Assembly: GCA_023432225.1 (NCBI GenBank)
Contig: JAEYUW010000009.1
Span: 39,321 to 103,320 of the forward strand
Length of the DNA stretch: 64,000 nucleotides
Direction: 5' to 3'
Source: Verrucomicrobiota bacterium
GTDB taxonomy: Bacteria > Verrucomicrobiota > Verrucomicrobiia > Opitutales > Opitutaceae
Numbering within the stretch: the first letter of the stretch is position 1; each line of letters opens with the position of its first letter. The translations under genes and the position numbers were made by a program. Under the pieces are notes generated by a model. The model had not been told where the DNA came from. It saw only the letters and a program-made list of their open reading frames with translations, and made no database searches. This document shows, one piece after another, positions 42,905 to 55,100 of the stretch.

Positions 42905-43040
42905 CCTGCCTATTTCACCGCCTGAGTGGCGCGAGGACCGCAGCGTTGTAGCGGAACGCGTAAGCGGGCGTTGTTCGCACGAGCGAAAAACTTACGTTTT
43001 CCGCTACTCCGCAGAAGAGGCGGTGAAGTATGCGGGCTAG
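42901..43040. repeat. Outer inverted repeat enclosing a REPIN-like element
   Basis: CTAGCCTGCCTATTTCACCG at 42901 pairs with the complement of CGGTGAAGTATGCGGGCTAG ending at 43040, about 20 of 23 positions matching. The left arm includes the stop codon of the response regulator gene. The GTAG element at 42948-43007 sits inside the loop. The whole could fold into a strong hairpin and end the kinase-regulator transcript. Confidence 0.6.
42948..43007. repeat. REPIN-like paired palindromes, GTAGCGGAACG family
   Basis: GTAGCGGAACGCGTAAGCG opens and AACTTACGTTTTCCGCTAC closes the 60-bp element. It is the best-preserved copy of this family in the window. Confidence 0.8.
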
Positions 43041-43092
43041 GGCCGGGTGGCGGGGTGCAGTCCGGGAATTTACCCCGGTGTGGGCAAAAAAT

Positions 43093-43109
43093 CAGGGATG
43101 CCCTGATCG
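43093..43109. promoter_or_regulatory. 17-bp perfect palindrome in front of the giant exported-protein gene
   Basis: ATCAGGG-ATG-CCCTGAT is a perfect dyad 43 bp before the ATG at 43152. It is flanked by CCGGGAATTTACCCCGG on the left and CGGGGTTACC on the right, so ACCCCG and CGGGGT also form an outer dyad. This looks like an operator, perhaps for the NarL-type regulator encoded upstream; that link is inference. Confidence 0.5.
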
Positions 43110-43151
43110 GGGTTACCTTGAGCGGCAGCGCAGCGTTGCAAGGCTTTGGCC

Positions 43152-46100
43152 ATGGTTGCCCGCATTCTCCACGCTGCGCGCGGCGTAGTCGCCTTTGGTT
43201 TGGTTCGCGCGTTGTTCGGCCTTTTTCTTTTCACCTTCGCGTTGCCGGCGCTGCGTGCGGCGGATCTCGACGCATCCTTCGACGTCGACGCGCGCGCGTT
43301 CGGCATCGGCCTCGCGGTGGCGACGCAGCCCGATGGCAAGGTGCTTGTCGGCGGCCAATTCAGCCGCGCCGATCGCGGGGCGGTGAGCAATCTCGCGCGC
43401 TTCAATGCGGACGGCTCACTCGACTCCACTTTCAACATCGGAGCGTCGCTCGACGGCTCGGTGCGTTGCATCGCAGTGCAGAGCGACGGCAAGATCGTGA
43501 TCGGCGGCGTGTTCACCGCCTACGGCGCGACCTCGCGCAACCGCATCGCGCGCCTCAATGCCGACGGCTCGCTCGACACGAGTTTCAATCCCGGCACGGG
43601 CTTCGACGGCGAGGTCATCAGCCTCGCGATCCAGAGTGACGGCAGGATCGTCGCGGTCGGCGCGTTCACGAATTTCAACGGCACCGCGCGCAGCCGCGTG
43701 GCGCGGCTCACCTCCACCGGCGCCTATGATTCGACATTCGTCATCGGCGCGGGAGCGAACGGCGTCGTGTGGGACGTCGCGCTTCAGTCCGACGGCAAGC
43801 CGATCCTCGTCGGCGCCTTCACCAGCTACAACGGCACGGCGCGCGCCCGCGTGGCACGCCTCACGACGGCGGGCGCGCTGGACACGACGTTCAATCCCGG
43901 CACCGGCGCGAACGCCGACGTGGTGGCCGTGGCGATCGACAGCGCAGGCCGCGCCGTGATCGGCGGCTTGTTCAGCACCTTCAATGGCACGGCGCGCGCG
44001 TGTCTGGCGCGTCTCACGACGGCGGGCGCGCTCGACCCGACGTTCGCCGGCACGGCGGTGTTTTCCTCGAGCTACGACTCGATCCTCGATGTGCGGCTCG
44101 ACAGCGCGGAGCGCATCGTGGTCGCCGGTGATTTTTATCCGGCTTACCAATACAACTACAACACGCCCACGCAGGGGCTCGCGCGCCTGAATGCCGACGG
44201 CAACGCGCTCGATGAATCGTTTCTCGTCCGTGATACGGTGTGGAAAATCAGCCGGCCGGGTCTCGCGTTGCGTCGCATCATGTCGATCGCGCTCGGCGCC
44301 GACGATGGCGTGTTCGTGGCGGGCGGCATGTATGATCCGACCTCCGGCCAGTCGGGCGTGTTGCGCGTCAGCAACACGGGCGCGCGCGACCCGGGTTTCA
44401 ACGCCCGCACCGGCATCTGGTTTCCCGCGAACATCAACGCCGTGCGCCCGGGCGCCGGCGGCAAATACTATGTCGCGGGTTCGTTCGACTGGATCGCGGG
44501 CGCGCGGCGTGTCGACCTCGCGCGCTTCCTGCCCAACGCGCAAATCGACGCGACCTACTTCGCCTACGATTCGGATTTCACGGACAACCAGATTCGCGAA
44601 GTCGTCGAGCTGTCCGACGGCAAAGTGTGGGTGTTCGGCCCCTTCACCAAGATCGGTTCGCAGACGCGCTCGGGCGCCGCGCTGTTTAACGCGAATGGTT
44701 CGCTCAGTTATACGCCGCCGTTTCTCACCGTCACCGGCGGCAACACCAACGGCAACGTGACGCGCGCGCTCGCCACCAGCGCGGGCGATGTCGTGCTCGC
44801 GGGCACCTTCACGCAGGTGAACGCCACCGCGCGTCCCGGCGTCGCGCGCATCACCGCGGCCGGCGTGCTCGATACGACGTTCGCGCCCGGCGCTGGCCCG
44901 GTCGGTGGCGCGATCGAGGATGCGGCGCTCGATGCGACCGGCCGCGTCGTGCTCGGCGGCAGCTTCACCAGTTTCAGCGGCACCGCCGAAGGCTACATCG
45001 TTCGCCTTTCCACGGCGGGCGCGGTCGACACCGCTTTTGCGGCGAACACCAACGTCAGCGCGGCCGTGAACAGCGTGCAGGTGCAGGCCAACGGCCAGAT
45101 TCTGCTCGGCGGCAGCTTCGCGAACTCCGGCGGCTTCGTCTTCAACGGCACGACGCTGCTCAACGCCGACGGCACCACCGACACGAGCTTCAATCCGTAT
45201 CCCGGCGCGAACAGTTCCGTCTTCCGCGCCCGCCGCGCCTCCGACGGCTCGGTGGTCGTCACGGGCGCATTCACGCAGATGCAAAACCAGGCGCGCTCGC
45301 TGATCGCGCGCTTCACGACGAACGGCCCGATCGATTCGCTGTTCGTCACCGACACGATCGAGGGCGGCTATCCGGTCGACGTGTTGGAGCGGCCGGACGG
45401 CAAGCTGCTCGTGCGCGGCACCTTCACGACCGTGAACGGCCAGACGCGCCACGGTCTCGCGCGTTTCCACTCGGCGCCGGTGCGCCGCGGCGGGCTCGAG
45501 TCCGCGATGAACGGCGCGCTTCTCGCCAACAACGTCGTGAACGCCGTCGTGCCGCTCGGTGACGGGCGGTTCGTGGTCGCGGGCGACTTCACCACTTTCT
45601 CCGGCCAGTCCCGCTCGCGTATCGCCGCGATCAACGTCTACGGCGAAGTCGACGCAACGTTCAACGTCGGCACCGGCTTCAACGGCGCCGTCCTCGGCGG
45701 CACACTGCTTTCCTCGGGCAAGATTCTCCTCTGGGGCGGCTTCAGCAGCTACAACAACGCGGCCGCGCCCGGCCTCGCGCGTCTCAATCCGGATGGCTCG
45801 CTCGATCCGACGTTCGTGCCGCCGGTGTTCAACGCCGCCGTCAATGCCGTGCAGGTTCTCGCGGACGGTCGCTTGCTGGTCGGTGGCGCTTTCACATTCG
45901 CCGGCGCGACGCCGGCCGGTGGCCTCGTGCGGCTGCAGGCGAACGGCGCGGTCGACGCGACGTTCAACGCCGGCACCGGTGCGAACGGCGCCGTGTTCGC
46001 GGTGGCGCGTGCGAGCGACGGCAGCGTGTTCGCGGGTGGCGCGTTCACGAGCTTCGCCGGTTCGCCGGCGCCCGGCGTGGTGAAACTCGCGGCGGACGGC

Positions 46101-49100
46101 ACGCGCGCTTCTGGTTTCTCGATCGGCACCGGCAATGCGAACAACGCCAACCCGGTGCGCGCGCTCGCCGTCGCGAACGACGGCAAGCTGATCGTCGCGG
46201 GTGCGTTCGACGCGTGGGCGGACGCGAGCGTCGGCGGCATCGTGCGCCTGAATACCGACGGTTCGCGCGACACGACGTTTCTCAACGGCTTTGGCGCGGA
46301 CGGCGTCGTGTATGCGCTGGCGGCGCTCAGCGACGGCCGGCTCTACGTTGGCGGCGCGTTCACGACGTTTGGCGGCGGCGAGCGTCGCGGCCTCGTGCGT
46401 CTCTCGGCGGCGGGCGTGATCGATCCGGTGTTCGACGTCGGCGCGGGCTTCAGTGGCGGCGAAGTGCGCGCACTCGGCCTCGCGACCGACGGACGCGTCG
46501 CCACGGGTGGCACGTTCTCGTCCTACCAAGGCGTGACGCGCAGCCGCGTGGCGATTCTCTTCGGCAGCGACGAGACCAGTTACTCGCTCCCCGGCGACCA
46601 GATTTTCACGGCGAACATCGATCCCGGCGCACCGTTCTCGCTCAGCTACGGCGCGGCGATCTCCGGTCTGCGTTATCAATGGTATCGCGACGGCGCGCGC
46701 ATTCCGGGCGCGACCGGTGCGACGTATGCCGTCGCGTCGGCCGGCCTCGCGGATGCCGGACTCTACACGCTGACGTTCAGCAACGGCTCCGGTGAATACA
46801 CCACGCAGGGCTGGCGCGTGACGGTGAAGCTCGCGCCGGTGATCGCCGGTGCGCCGATCGCGCAGTCCGTCGGCTACGGCGCGAGTGCGACATTCAACGT
46901 GAGCGTCGCCGGGCCCGGGCCCTTCACCTACCAATGGTATCGCAACGGCACGCTGATCTCCGGTGCGACCGACAGCAGCTACACGGTCACGAATGTCAGC
47001 GGCGCCGACTTCGGTGCGACCTTCCACGTGCGCATCACGAACGCCTATGGCTTCAGCGAGTCGACGCCGGTGGCGCTGACGTTCGACACGAACGCGGTCC
47101 CCGGCGCGCTGGTGTTGCCGTTCTCCTCGCCGCAGGCGTGGTCGGGCGCCCCGGAAGCGGTGGTGCGCGCGGCCGATGGCAAATACTACGTCGGCGGCAA
47201 CTCGGCTTTCTACCGTCTTAACGCGGACGGCACCGTCGATTCATCCTTCGCGCCGGCGCTCGGCTCATTCACGGTCAAGCAGCTGGCGTTGCAGAGCGAC
47301 GGCAAGATCATCGCGGCGGGCAGCCTGCCCATCAACGGCACGACCTACCAAGTCGCGCGTTTCCTTACCAGCGGCGCGGTGGACCCGACGTTCACGCCCG
47401 TGGCGGTGACCTACTCGACGGCGAGCTACGCCACGGAAATCAACGCGCTCGTCCTGCAGACGGACGGCAAGGTTCTCCTCGGCGGTTATTTCGACACCGT
47501 AGCCGGCACGACGCGCCGCTTCCTCGCGCGCCTGAACTCGAACGGCTCGCTCGACACCACGCTCGCGCCGACGAGCGACAGCACCGGTCCGAACAACACG
47601 GTGCTCAGCATTCTCCCGCAGGGCAGCAACGTGGTTATCGCGGGCACGTTCACCGCGTATCGCGGCGCCACGGCCAATCGCCTCGCGCGCTTCGTCGCGA
47701 GCACCGGCGCGACCGACGCGACCTTCGCCGGCGGCACGCGCGCCGATGCACTCGTGCGCGGCGTGACCGCGCAGGCGGACGGCGACCTGATCATCCACGG
47801 CGATTTCACGGCCTACAACGGCATCAACCGCCCGCGCCTCGCGCGCCTCAACGCCGACGGCTCGCTGGACACCGCGTTCAATCCCGGCACCGGTCCGGCG
47901 GTGCGTTCGTTCTTCGACACCTTCCGCGTCGCCAGCGCGGTGCCGAGCGACAACGGCACCGTGATCGTGGTCGGCCGGTTCGACAGCTTCTCCGGCTGGC
48001 CCGCCGTCAACTCGGTGCGCCTGACCAGCACCGGCGCGATCGACACGCAATGGGCCACGCCTTCCTCGACCTTCGCGGAATTCAGCAAGCTGTTCTCCCT
48101 GTCGGACGGCTCGCTCTTGGTGTCCTACACCTACGGCGGACTCCTCCGTTTGCTGAGCGGTGCGTATCCGCCGCAGGCGCCCGCGATCGCCGCCGCGCCC
48201 GTCGCGCCCAGCGCTGAACGCGCGGCCGGTGCCCGCGTCGAGTTGAGCGCGCTGGCGAGCGGGCCGGGCACGTTGTCCTTCCAATGGTATCGCGGCACGA
48301 CGGCGCTGACGAACAGCACGACGGTTTCCGGCGCGACTTCGCCGGTGCTCACGCTGCGCAGCGTCCGCGCGAGCGAGGCGGGCAGCTACAAGCTGCGCGT
48401 CACTTCCTCGAGCAACGGCTTCGTCGAAACTACTCCCGTCAGCGTCACGGTCGGCGTCGAGCGCTTCGGTCCCGGCAGCCTCGATCTCACCTGGGCGGCC
48501 GATCCGATGCCGCGCATGTCCCCTGTGCTCGCCTTCGCGAGCGACGGCAGCGCGGTCACCTCCATCTACGACAACAACAGTTCTCCGGCGCGGAGTTATC
48601 TGCGGAAATTCGACGCGAACGGCGTGCTGCTACCGACGACGACGTTCTCCTCCGGCGTGGGCTTCGAAGGTTATTTCGGCGAACTGTTCGTGCAGTCGGA
48701 CGGCAAGGTCATCGCCCTCGGCGCTCACCTTCCGCCCGGTAGCTCGACCGCGCGTTACCTCGCGCGGATGAACGCCGACGGCTCGTATGATACCGCTTAC
48801 GCGACAGCGCCGGACAACTCAGTCCACGACGCCGTCCTGCAGTCCGACGGGAAACTCCTGATCGTGGGTTCATTTGCCAACGTCAGTGGCACGGCTCGCG
48901 CCGGAGTCGCCCGCATCCTGACCACGGGCGCCATCGACACCACCTTCGTGCCCGGCTCGCACGGTATGACGGGCATCCGCCTCGTGCGCCTGGCGACCGA
49001 CACGGCCAACCTCGGCAAGGTTTACGTGGTCGGCTACAATTCAACGGCCGGCTCCGAGGAAATCGTGCGGCTCACGACCGCAGGTGCGGTCGATGCCACC

Positions 49101-52100
49101 TTCGCGCGCGTGGCCGTCACGAACAACACGGTGCGCGATCTCGCGCTCGACGGTTCCGGTCGCCTGCTGATCACCGGCAACTTCACGACGGTCGCCGGCC
49201 AGGCACGCCGGACAATCGCGCGCATCAACTCGAACGGCGCGCTCGATACGACGTTCGGTCCCGCGCGCTCCGCCGGGTTTGCGGCGACGCCGAGTTCGGT
49301 GGTGGTCGGCGCGGACGGCTGGATTTATCTCGCCGCCAGCGGTGGCGCCGCGACGACGTTCGATGGATTCCCGACCGGCCCGGTCGTGCGGGTCGATGCG
49401 ACGTCGGGGCAGCTCGACGTGAATTTCCCGGGCTCGGGCGGCATCCGCTACGAGAGCCTGAGCGAAGCCCGCCTCTGGTGGGTTGGCGCCAAGCTCGCGA
49501 TGAACGGATATATTTCCGGTTCTGCGCGCACCGAGTTCATCCGCATCAACGTCGACGGCGCGCCGACCGGTGCGCCCGTCCTCGTTGACAGCAGTGGTGA
49601 TCGCACGGTGGCCGATGGCTCGGCGCTGTCCCTCTTCGCGCGCTTCAGTGGTGCCGGTCCGGTGAACTATGTTTGGCGCAAGGACGGCACCGTCCTGGAA
49701 GGCGCGACGGGCCCGCAACTCGTGATCTCCGCGGTCTCCTCCGCCGATGCCGGCACCTACACCGTCACCGCGACCAACCCGGCGACCTTCGCTTCGGCCA
49801 CAGCTACGATGACGGTCAGTCTGTTCGCGGCCGAGCCACTCGCCGCGGTCGGTGGGTTCCAACTCACGTCGAATTTCAACGGCTCCATTACCCGAGCCGC
49901 GCGCTTCTCCGACGGCTCGGTGTTGGTCGGCGGCACGTTCACGACGGCCAACGGCGTAGCGCGGCGCTCGCTCGCGCGCTTCACGGCCGCCGGCGTGCTC
50001 GACACGACGTTCAACGCCAACATCCCGCTCGCCGCCTCCGGCGAGGTGCTCATCTCGAATCTCATTGTCGAGCCCGACGGCCGCATCCTCGTGCATGGCA
50101 TGCTGCCGTTGAGCAACGGCACGAACGCCAGCCTCATCCGACTCAACGCCAACGGCACACTCGCCACGTCGATCCTCAACAGCACCAACCTCACCGGCGG
50201 GATCTCCGCGGTCGCGCGCCAATCAGACGGCAGCATCGTGGTGATGGGACCCTTCACCTCGATCCTTGGCACGGCGCGCACGGGTCTTGCCCGCCTCAGC
50301 TCGGCCGGCGCGCTCGACTCGACCTTCGTTCCGACCGGCATCGACGCGTCCGATTATCGTCAGGTCGCGGTCGATGGGACCGGCCGGATCTGGCTCGTGG
50401 GCAATTTTACCCGCATCGGCGCCACCTCGATCGGAGCTCGCGTCGTCCGCCTCTCGTCCACCGGCGTGCTGGACACTGCGTTCCAGGCTCCGTTGTTCAA
50501 CAACACGCCGACGCGCCTCTTCATCGCCGCGGACGGTCGCGCCTTCCTGCTCGGCCAAGCCAACTTCGTGCTGGGAGAATCCTCCCCGGTGGTGCTGCTC
50601 GACGCGACGGGCGCAGCGGATCGCAGCTTCCGGGTGGCGACCACGTCGTCGGCGACAGCGCTGGCCGAGGACGGCGCGGGTCGGTTGCACGGGTTGTTCG
50701 GCAATCAGTTCTTCCGCCTGACGGCGACGGGTGAGATCGACCGCGTGATGAGCGTCTCGTCCAGTCCGAGCGTCTTGCTGGGCGCGGGCGATCGGTTGCT
50801 CGTCGCTGGTGGCAATCAGTTGACCACGGTGGGCACGACTTCGGTGCTCGGACTCGTCTATGCCAATGCGGCCGACTCCGACACGTTCAGCCTGCTCGGG
50901 CCGCTGCCCGCCAGCGCCAGTGTCGCGCAGGGCGGCGCGCTCGCGTTGCGCGCGGGCGTCCGCGGGGCGACGACCGGCACAGTGACTTACCAGTGGTTCC
51001 GCGACGGCACGCCGATCGGCGGCGCCACCGGTCCGGCACTTGTCCTCGCGAGTGCCACGCCGGCGGATGGCGGGGCCTACACGTTCACCGCGACAAAGGG
51101 CGGCGTCACCCTCAACGCCGGTCCGACTCAGGTCGACGTGATCGCGAACACCGGGCGGCCCGGCGAAGTGGATCTCGTCTGGAAGGCCAGCGTTCCGCTC
51201 ACGGGCATCTCGCGGATCTTCTTCGACGCGGCCGACAACGTCTATCTGACGGGCAACGTCGTGGCCGGCACGGCGCCCATGCGCCCCTTGGTCGCGCTCG
51301 ATGCGGCGGGCACGGTGCGCAGCAACTTCACCCTGTCGAGTCGGGTGAGCGGGTTCACTTCGGGAATCCGGACAGTGAGCGGCGGCAAGCTGCTGCTCTA
51401 CGGCTCAGGGCTGCAGCTGGACGGACTGGCCTGCTCACTCCTGCGTTTGAACGCCGACGGCTCGCTCGACACCACGTTCACCACGAGCAGCGAAACGATC
51501 AGCGACCTCATTGTGCTGGGCGACGGTCGTCTGCTGGCGCTCACCAGCAACGGTCTGAGGCGTTACAGTGCGAATGGCGCGCAGGACGCGACGTATAGCT
51601 CGACCAGTTACCCGTCGGGTAACTTTTACCCCGCGCCGGGTGGCAAGTTCTGGATCGTCGGATCGCACTACGATCCGAGCTCCTACCAGGTCAGCCGCTG
51701 GCTCACGCGGATGAATGCGGATGGCATGATCGACTCCACCTATGTCGGCCCCGCCCTGCGGCAGAACGAGAACCTCTCCGCGGTGGCTCCGACGCCGGAT
51801 GGCGGGCTCTACGTCGTGCTGTCGTTCAGCAACACCAATGTGAGCGGCTACTCCTCCGATCATCGACGGATCGTGCGCGTGCGACCTGACGGCACGGTCG
51901 ATGCGGGCTTCGCGGCGGGAACCTTCCAGTTTGCGCAGACCTCGTTCTCCATTTCGGACATTGCCGCGGATGCGGCTGGCCGGTTGATCGTGGTGGGGCA
52001 ATTCGATCGCTACGATGGCAGCGCTCGCAACGGCACGATCCGCTTGTTGCCCGATGGCGCGATCGATCCGTCCTTCGTTTCGCTTTCGGCTCCGGCGATC

Positions 52101-55100
52101 GCGAGCGGCAACGCCTTGAACCGGGTGGTCGTGCTCCCCTCGGGCCGGATCGTGGTCAGCACCTGGGCGGCGACCCCGATCGGTCAGGTGGCCGATCGAA
52201 TCGGGCTGGCGGCGCTCGTCAGCACGGAGGTCGCGACTGGCAGCGCGCCGGTGCTCACGACCCCGCTGACCGATCGCACGCTCAAACCCTACGATGAGCT
52301 CTCGCTCCATGCTCCGGTTTTCGCTCCCGCCAGCGCGACCTTCCAGTGGCGCAAGGACGGTGTCGTCATCTCCGGCGCCACGGGTCCGCGTTACCGCTTG
52401 ATCGGCGCGTCACCGGCCGCGGCGGGCGAATACACCGTGCAGGTCACCACCACGGGCGGTTCCGTCACGAGTGCGCCGGTCCTCATCAATGTCGCTCCGG
52501 CGGACTACAGCGGCGGTCTCGGCTCGCGCAACGCCCTCACTCGCGTCGAAACCCCGGCCACGTTCGCCGTGCCGCAGCCGGATGGGCGCGCGCTCGTCGT
52601 GTCGTTGGGCTCCACCATCAACGGCAGTGTGGCGCATGAACTTTTCCGCCTCAACGCCGACGGGACTTTCGCGGGTGGGCTGCCGACCGTGGTGACGGGC
52701 ACGAATTCGCAGCTGCAAATCTCGGCGGCCGCCGTCGATGCGGAAGGCCGGATCTACCTCGGCGGTCAGTTCAACTACGTCAACGGCGTGGCCCGCAACC
52801 GCGTGGCGCGCCTGCTCGCCGACGGCACGCTCGACACCACGTGGGATCCGGGCGCGGGTCCCAACTCGACGGTTTCGTCTCTCGCGATCATGCCCGACGG
52901 AAAACTCGTCATCGGCGGCTCGTTCTCCCAGGTCGCCGGTGCGGCGCGGCAATTCCTCGCGCGGCTGACGACGACCGGTGCGCTCGATTCCACCTTCGTC
53001 GTCGGCACCGGCCTGGGCAACGTGCCCCTTGCGCTCGCGGCCCAGTCCGACGGCCGCCTGCTCATCGGCGGCGCGTTCACCTCCTACAACGGCATCACGG
53101 CCACGCGCTTGATCCGCCTCGACGCCACCGGCGGACTCGACGCGACGTTCGCGCCCGCGCCGAACTCCACCGTGCGTTTCATTCGCGTGGCCGGCGACGG
53201 TCGCATCCTGATCGGCGGCGATTTCGGACAAGTCGGCGGGTCGTCCCGCACCGGCCTTGCCTGGCTCGATGCCCAGGGCGCGCTGCTGCCGATCACGATG
53301 AATTATAATTCCGGCTATCTCGGGGCGTTGATTTTGCCCGACAACAGCGTGATTGCGACCACGGCCAGCAGCGTTGCGCGCTTCCGCGCCGATGGCACCA
53401 CGGACACCGTCTTCAACAACGCCAACAGTTATCGCGGGACTTTCTATCGCACGCTCGGTTCGAGCTCGCCGGCGACGCAATTGTTCCCGGTGCTGGCGGC
53501 GGGCAACGAGGTTTTGATTGTCGGCGATTTCGCCCGCATCAGCCCTCAATCCACGGCCAACACCGGCATCTCCCGCCACGCCGCGGTATGGCTGCGCTAT
53601 TCCGATTCGCTCGCGCCCGTCATCGGCACGGCGCCGGTCGATGCGAGCTTGCCCGAAGGCGGCTCCGTGACGTGGACGCTCCAGGCGACGTCGCCCAGCG
53701 GCGCGCTCACCTACGCGTGGACGAAGGTTTCCGCCCCGACGACCGTGCTCGCCACCACGTCGTCGCTCACCCGGACCAACGTGAATCCCGCCGACGCCGG
53801 TCAATACCGCGTCGTCGTCGCGAACGGAGAAGGTTTTGCCGAGGCTTTCGTCAACCTCACGGTGCGGCCAGCGGCCGACTTGCGCCCCGGCTCGGTGCGG
53901 CTCGGCTTCTACGCCCCGACTGTCACGACCAATGCCGTGGGAGTGGCCGCGGCAGAAGGCGGTCGCTGGTGGTCGGCCTCGAGTTCCAGCTTGGTGCGGC
54001 TTCTGGCCGACGGTTCGCCCGACACTTCGTTCACCGCGCTCACGGTTTCCGGCGGCTCCATCACGGGCCTGACGGACGCGCCCGGCGGCGGGCTCTACGT
54101 CTGGGGCAACTTCACCAGCTTTGGCGGACAAACCGTGCCGCGCCTCATCCGGCTCACTTCCGATGGAACCTTGGATTCATCATTCACCGCGGCGCTGCCC
54201 GCCGGTGGCACGATTTCCTCGATCGCCCCGCTGGCGGACGGACGCGTCTACGTCGGCGGATCCTTCACGGTCGATCTCGCCGGCAAGACGACGACCAACT
54301 TCGTGCGCCTCACCGCCACGGGTGCGCTCGACACGACCTTCGATCCGAACGGCGGCGTCGAGGGGTCGCCCACGGCCATCCGGCCCTTGAGCGACGGTCG
54401 CGTCTATGTGGCCGGCGGACTCACCTCCGCGGGCGGTGCATCGCGGCGCGGCGTCGTGCGTTTCCTCGCCAGCGGCGCGCTCGATGGCGCGTTCAACAAT
54501 CTCAACGTCACCAGCGTGTCGCAACTCGTCGTCTATCCGGACGGACGCCTGCTGATCGCGGGGGCCTTCACGTCGGTCGATGGCGTGCCGCGCGCCGGCG
54601 TGGCGCGGCTCAGCGCAAACGGCGTGGTCGACCCGGGCTTCGTGCTCGGTGCGACGCCGAATTTCGGCGGCGCGGCCGTGCCGATCGTGTTGCGGCCCGA
54701 CGGGCGCATCGTGATCGCCGGCAATTTCACGGAAACGGCCGGCAGCCGTTCGCGCGTGTTGCAGTTCGAGGCCGACGGCGCGCTCGATGCCAACTTCGAC
54801 GGCACGCGGTCGTTCTCCGCCACGGTCGGCGGCATTTCGAATACGAGCTTCCGTTCCCTGACGCTGTTGCCCACGGGCCACCTCGTCGTGACCGGCACCT
54901 TCAGCTACCTCGACGACGGCATCAGCCGCGCCGGCGTCGCGTCGCTGCAAGGCACGCCGCTCGCGCCGGAAATCACCGCCGACACGATCATCGCCGCGAC
55001 GCTCAACGCCGGCGGCACGATCAACCTCAGCGTCACCGCCAGCGGCGCCCCGACGCTCAGTTATCAATGGCGGCGCAACACCGCCGCGATTTCCGGCGCG

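Noticed and set aside
43416..47027. Long minus-strand open frame opposite the giant delta-60 gene
   Set aside because: Same cause: GC-rich third positions and strongly periodic sequence on the coding strand. The product resembles no protein.
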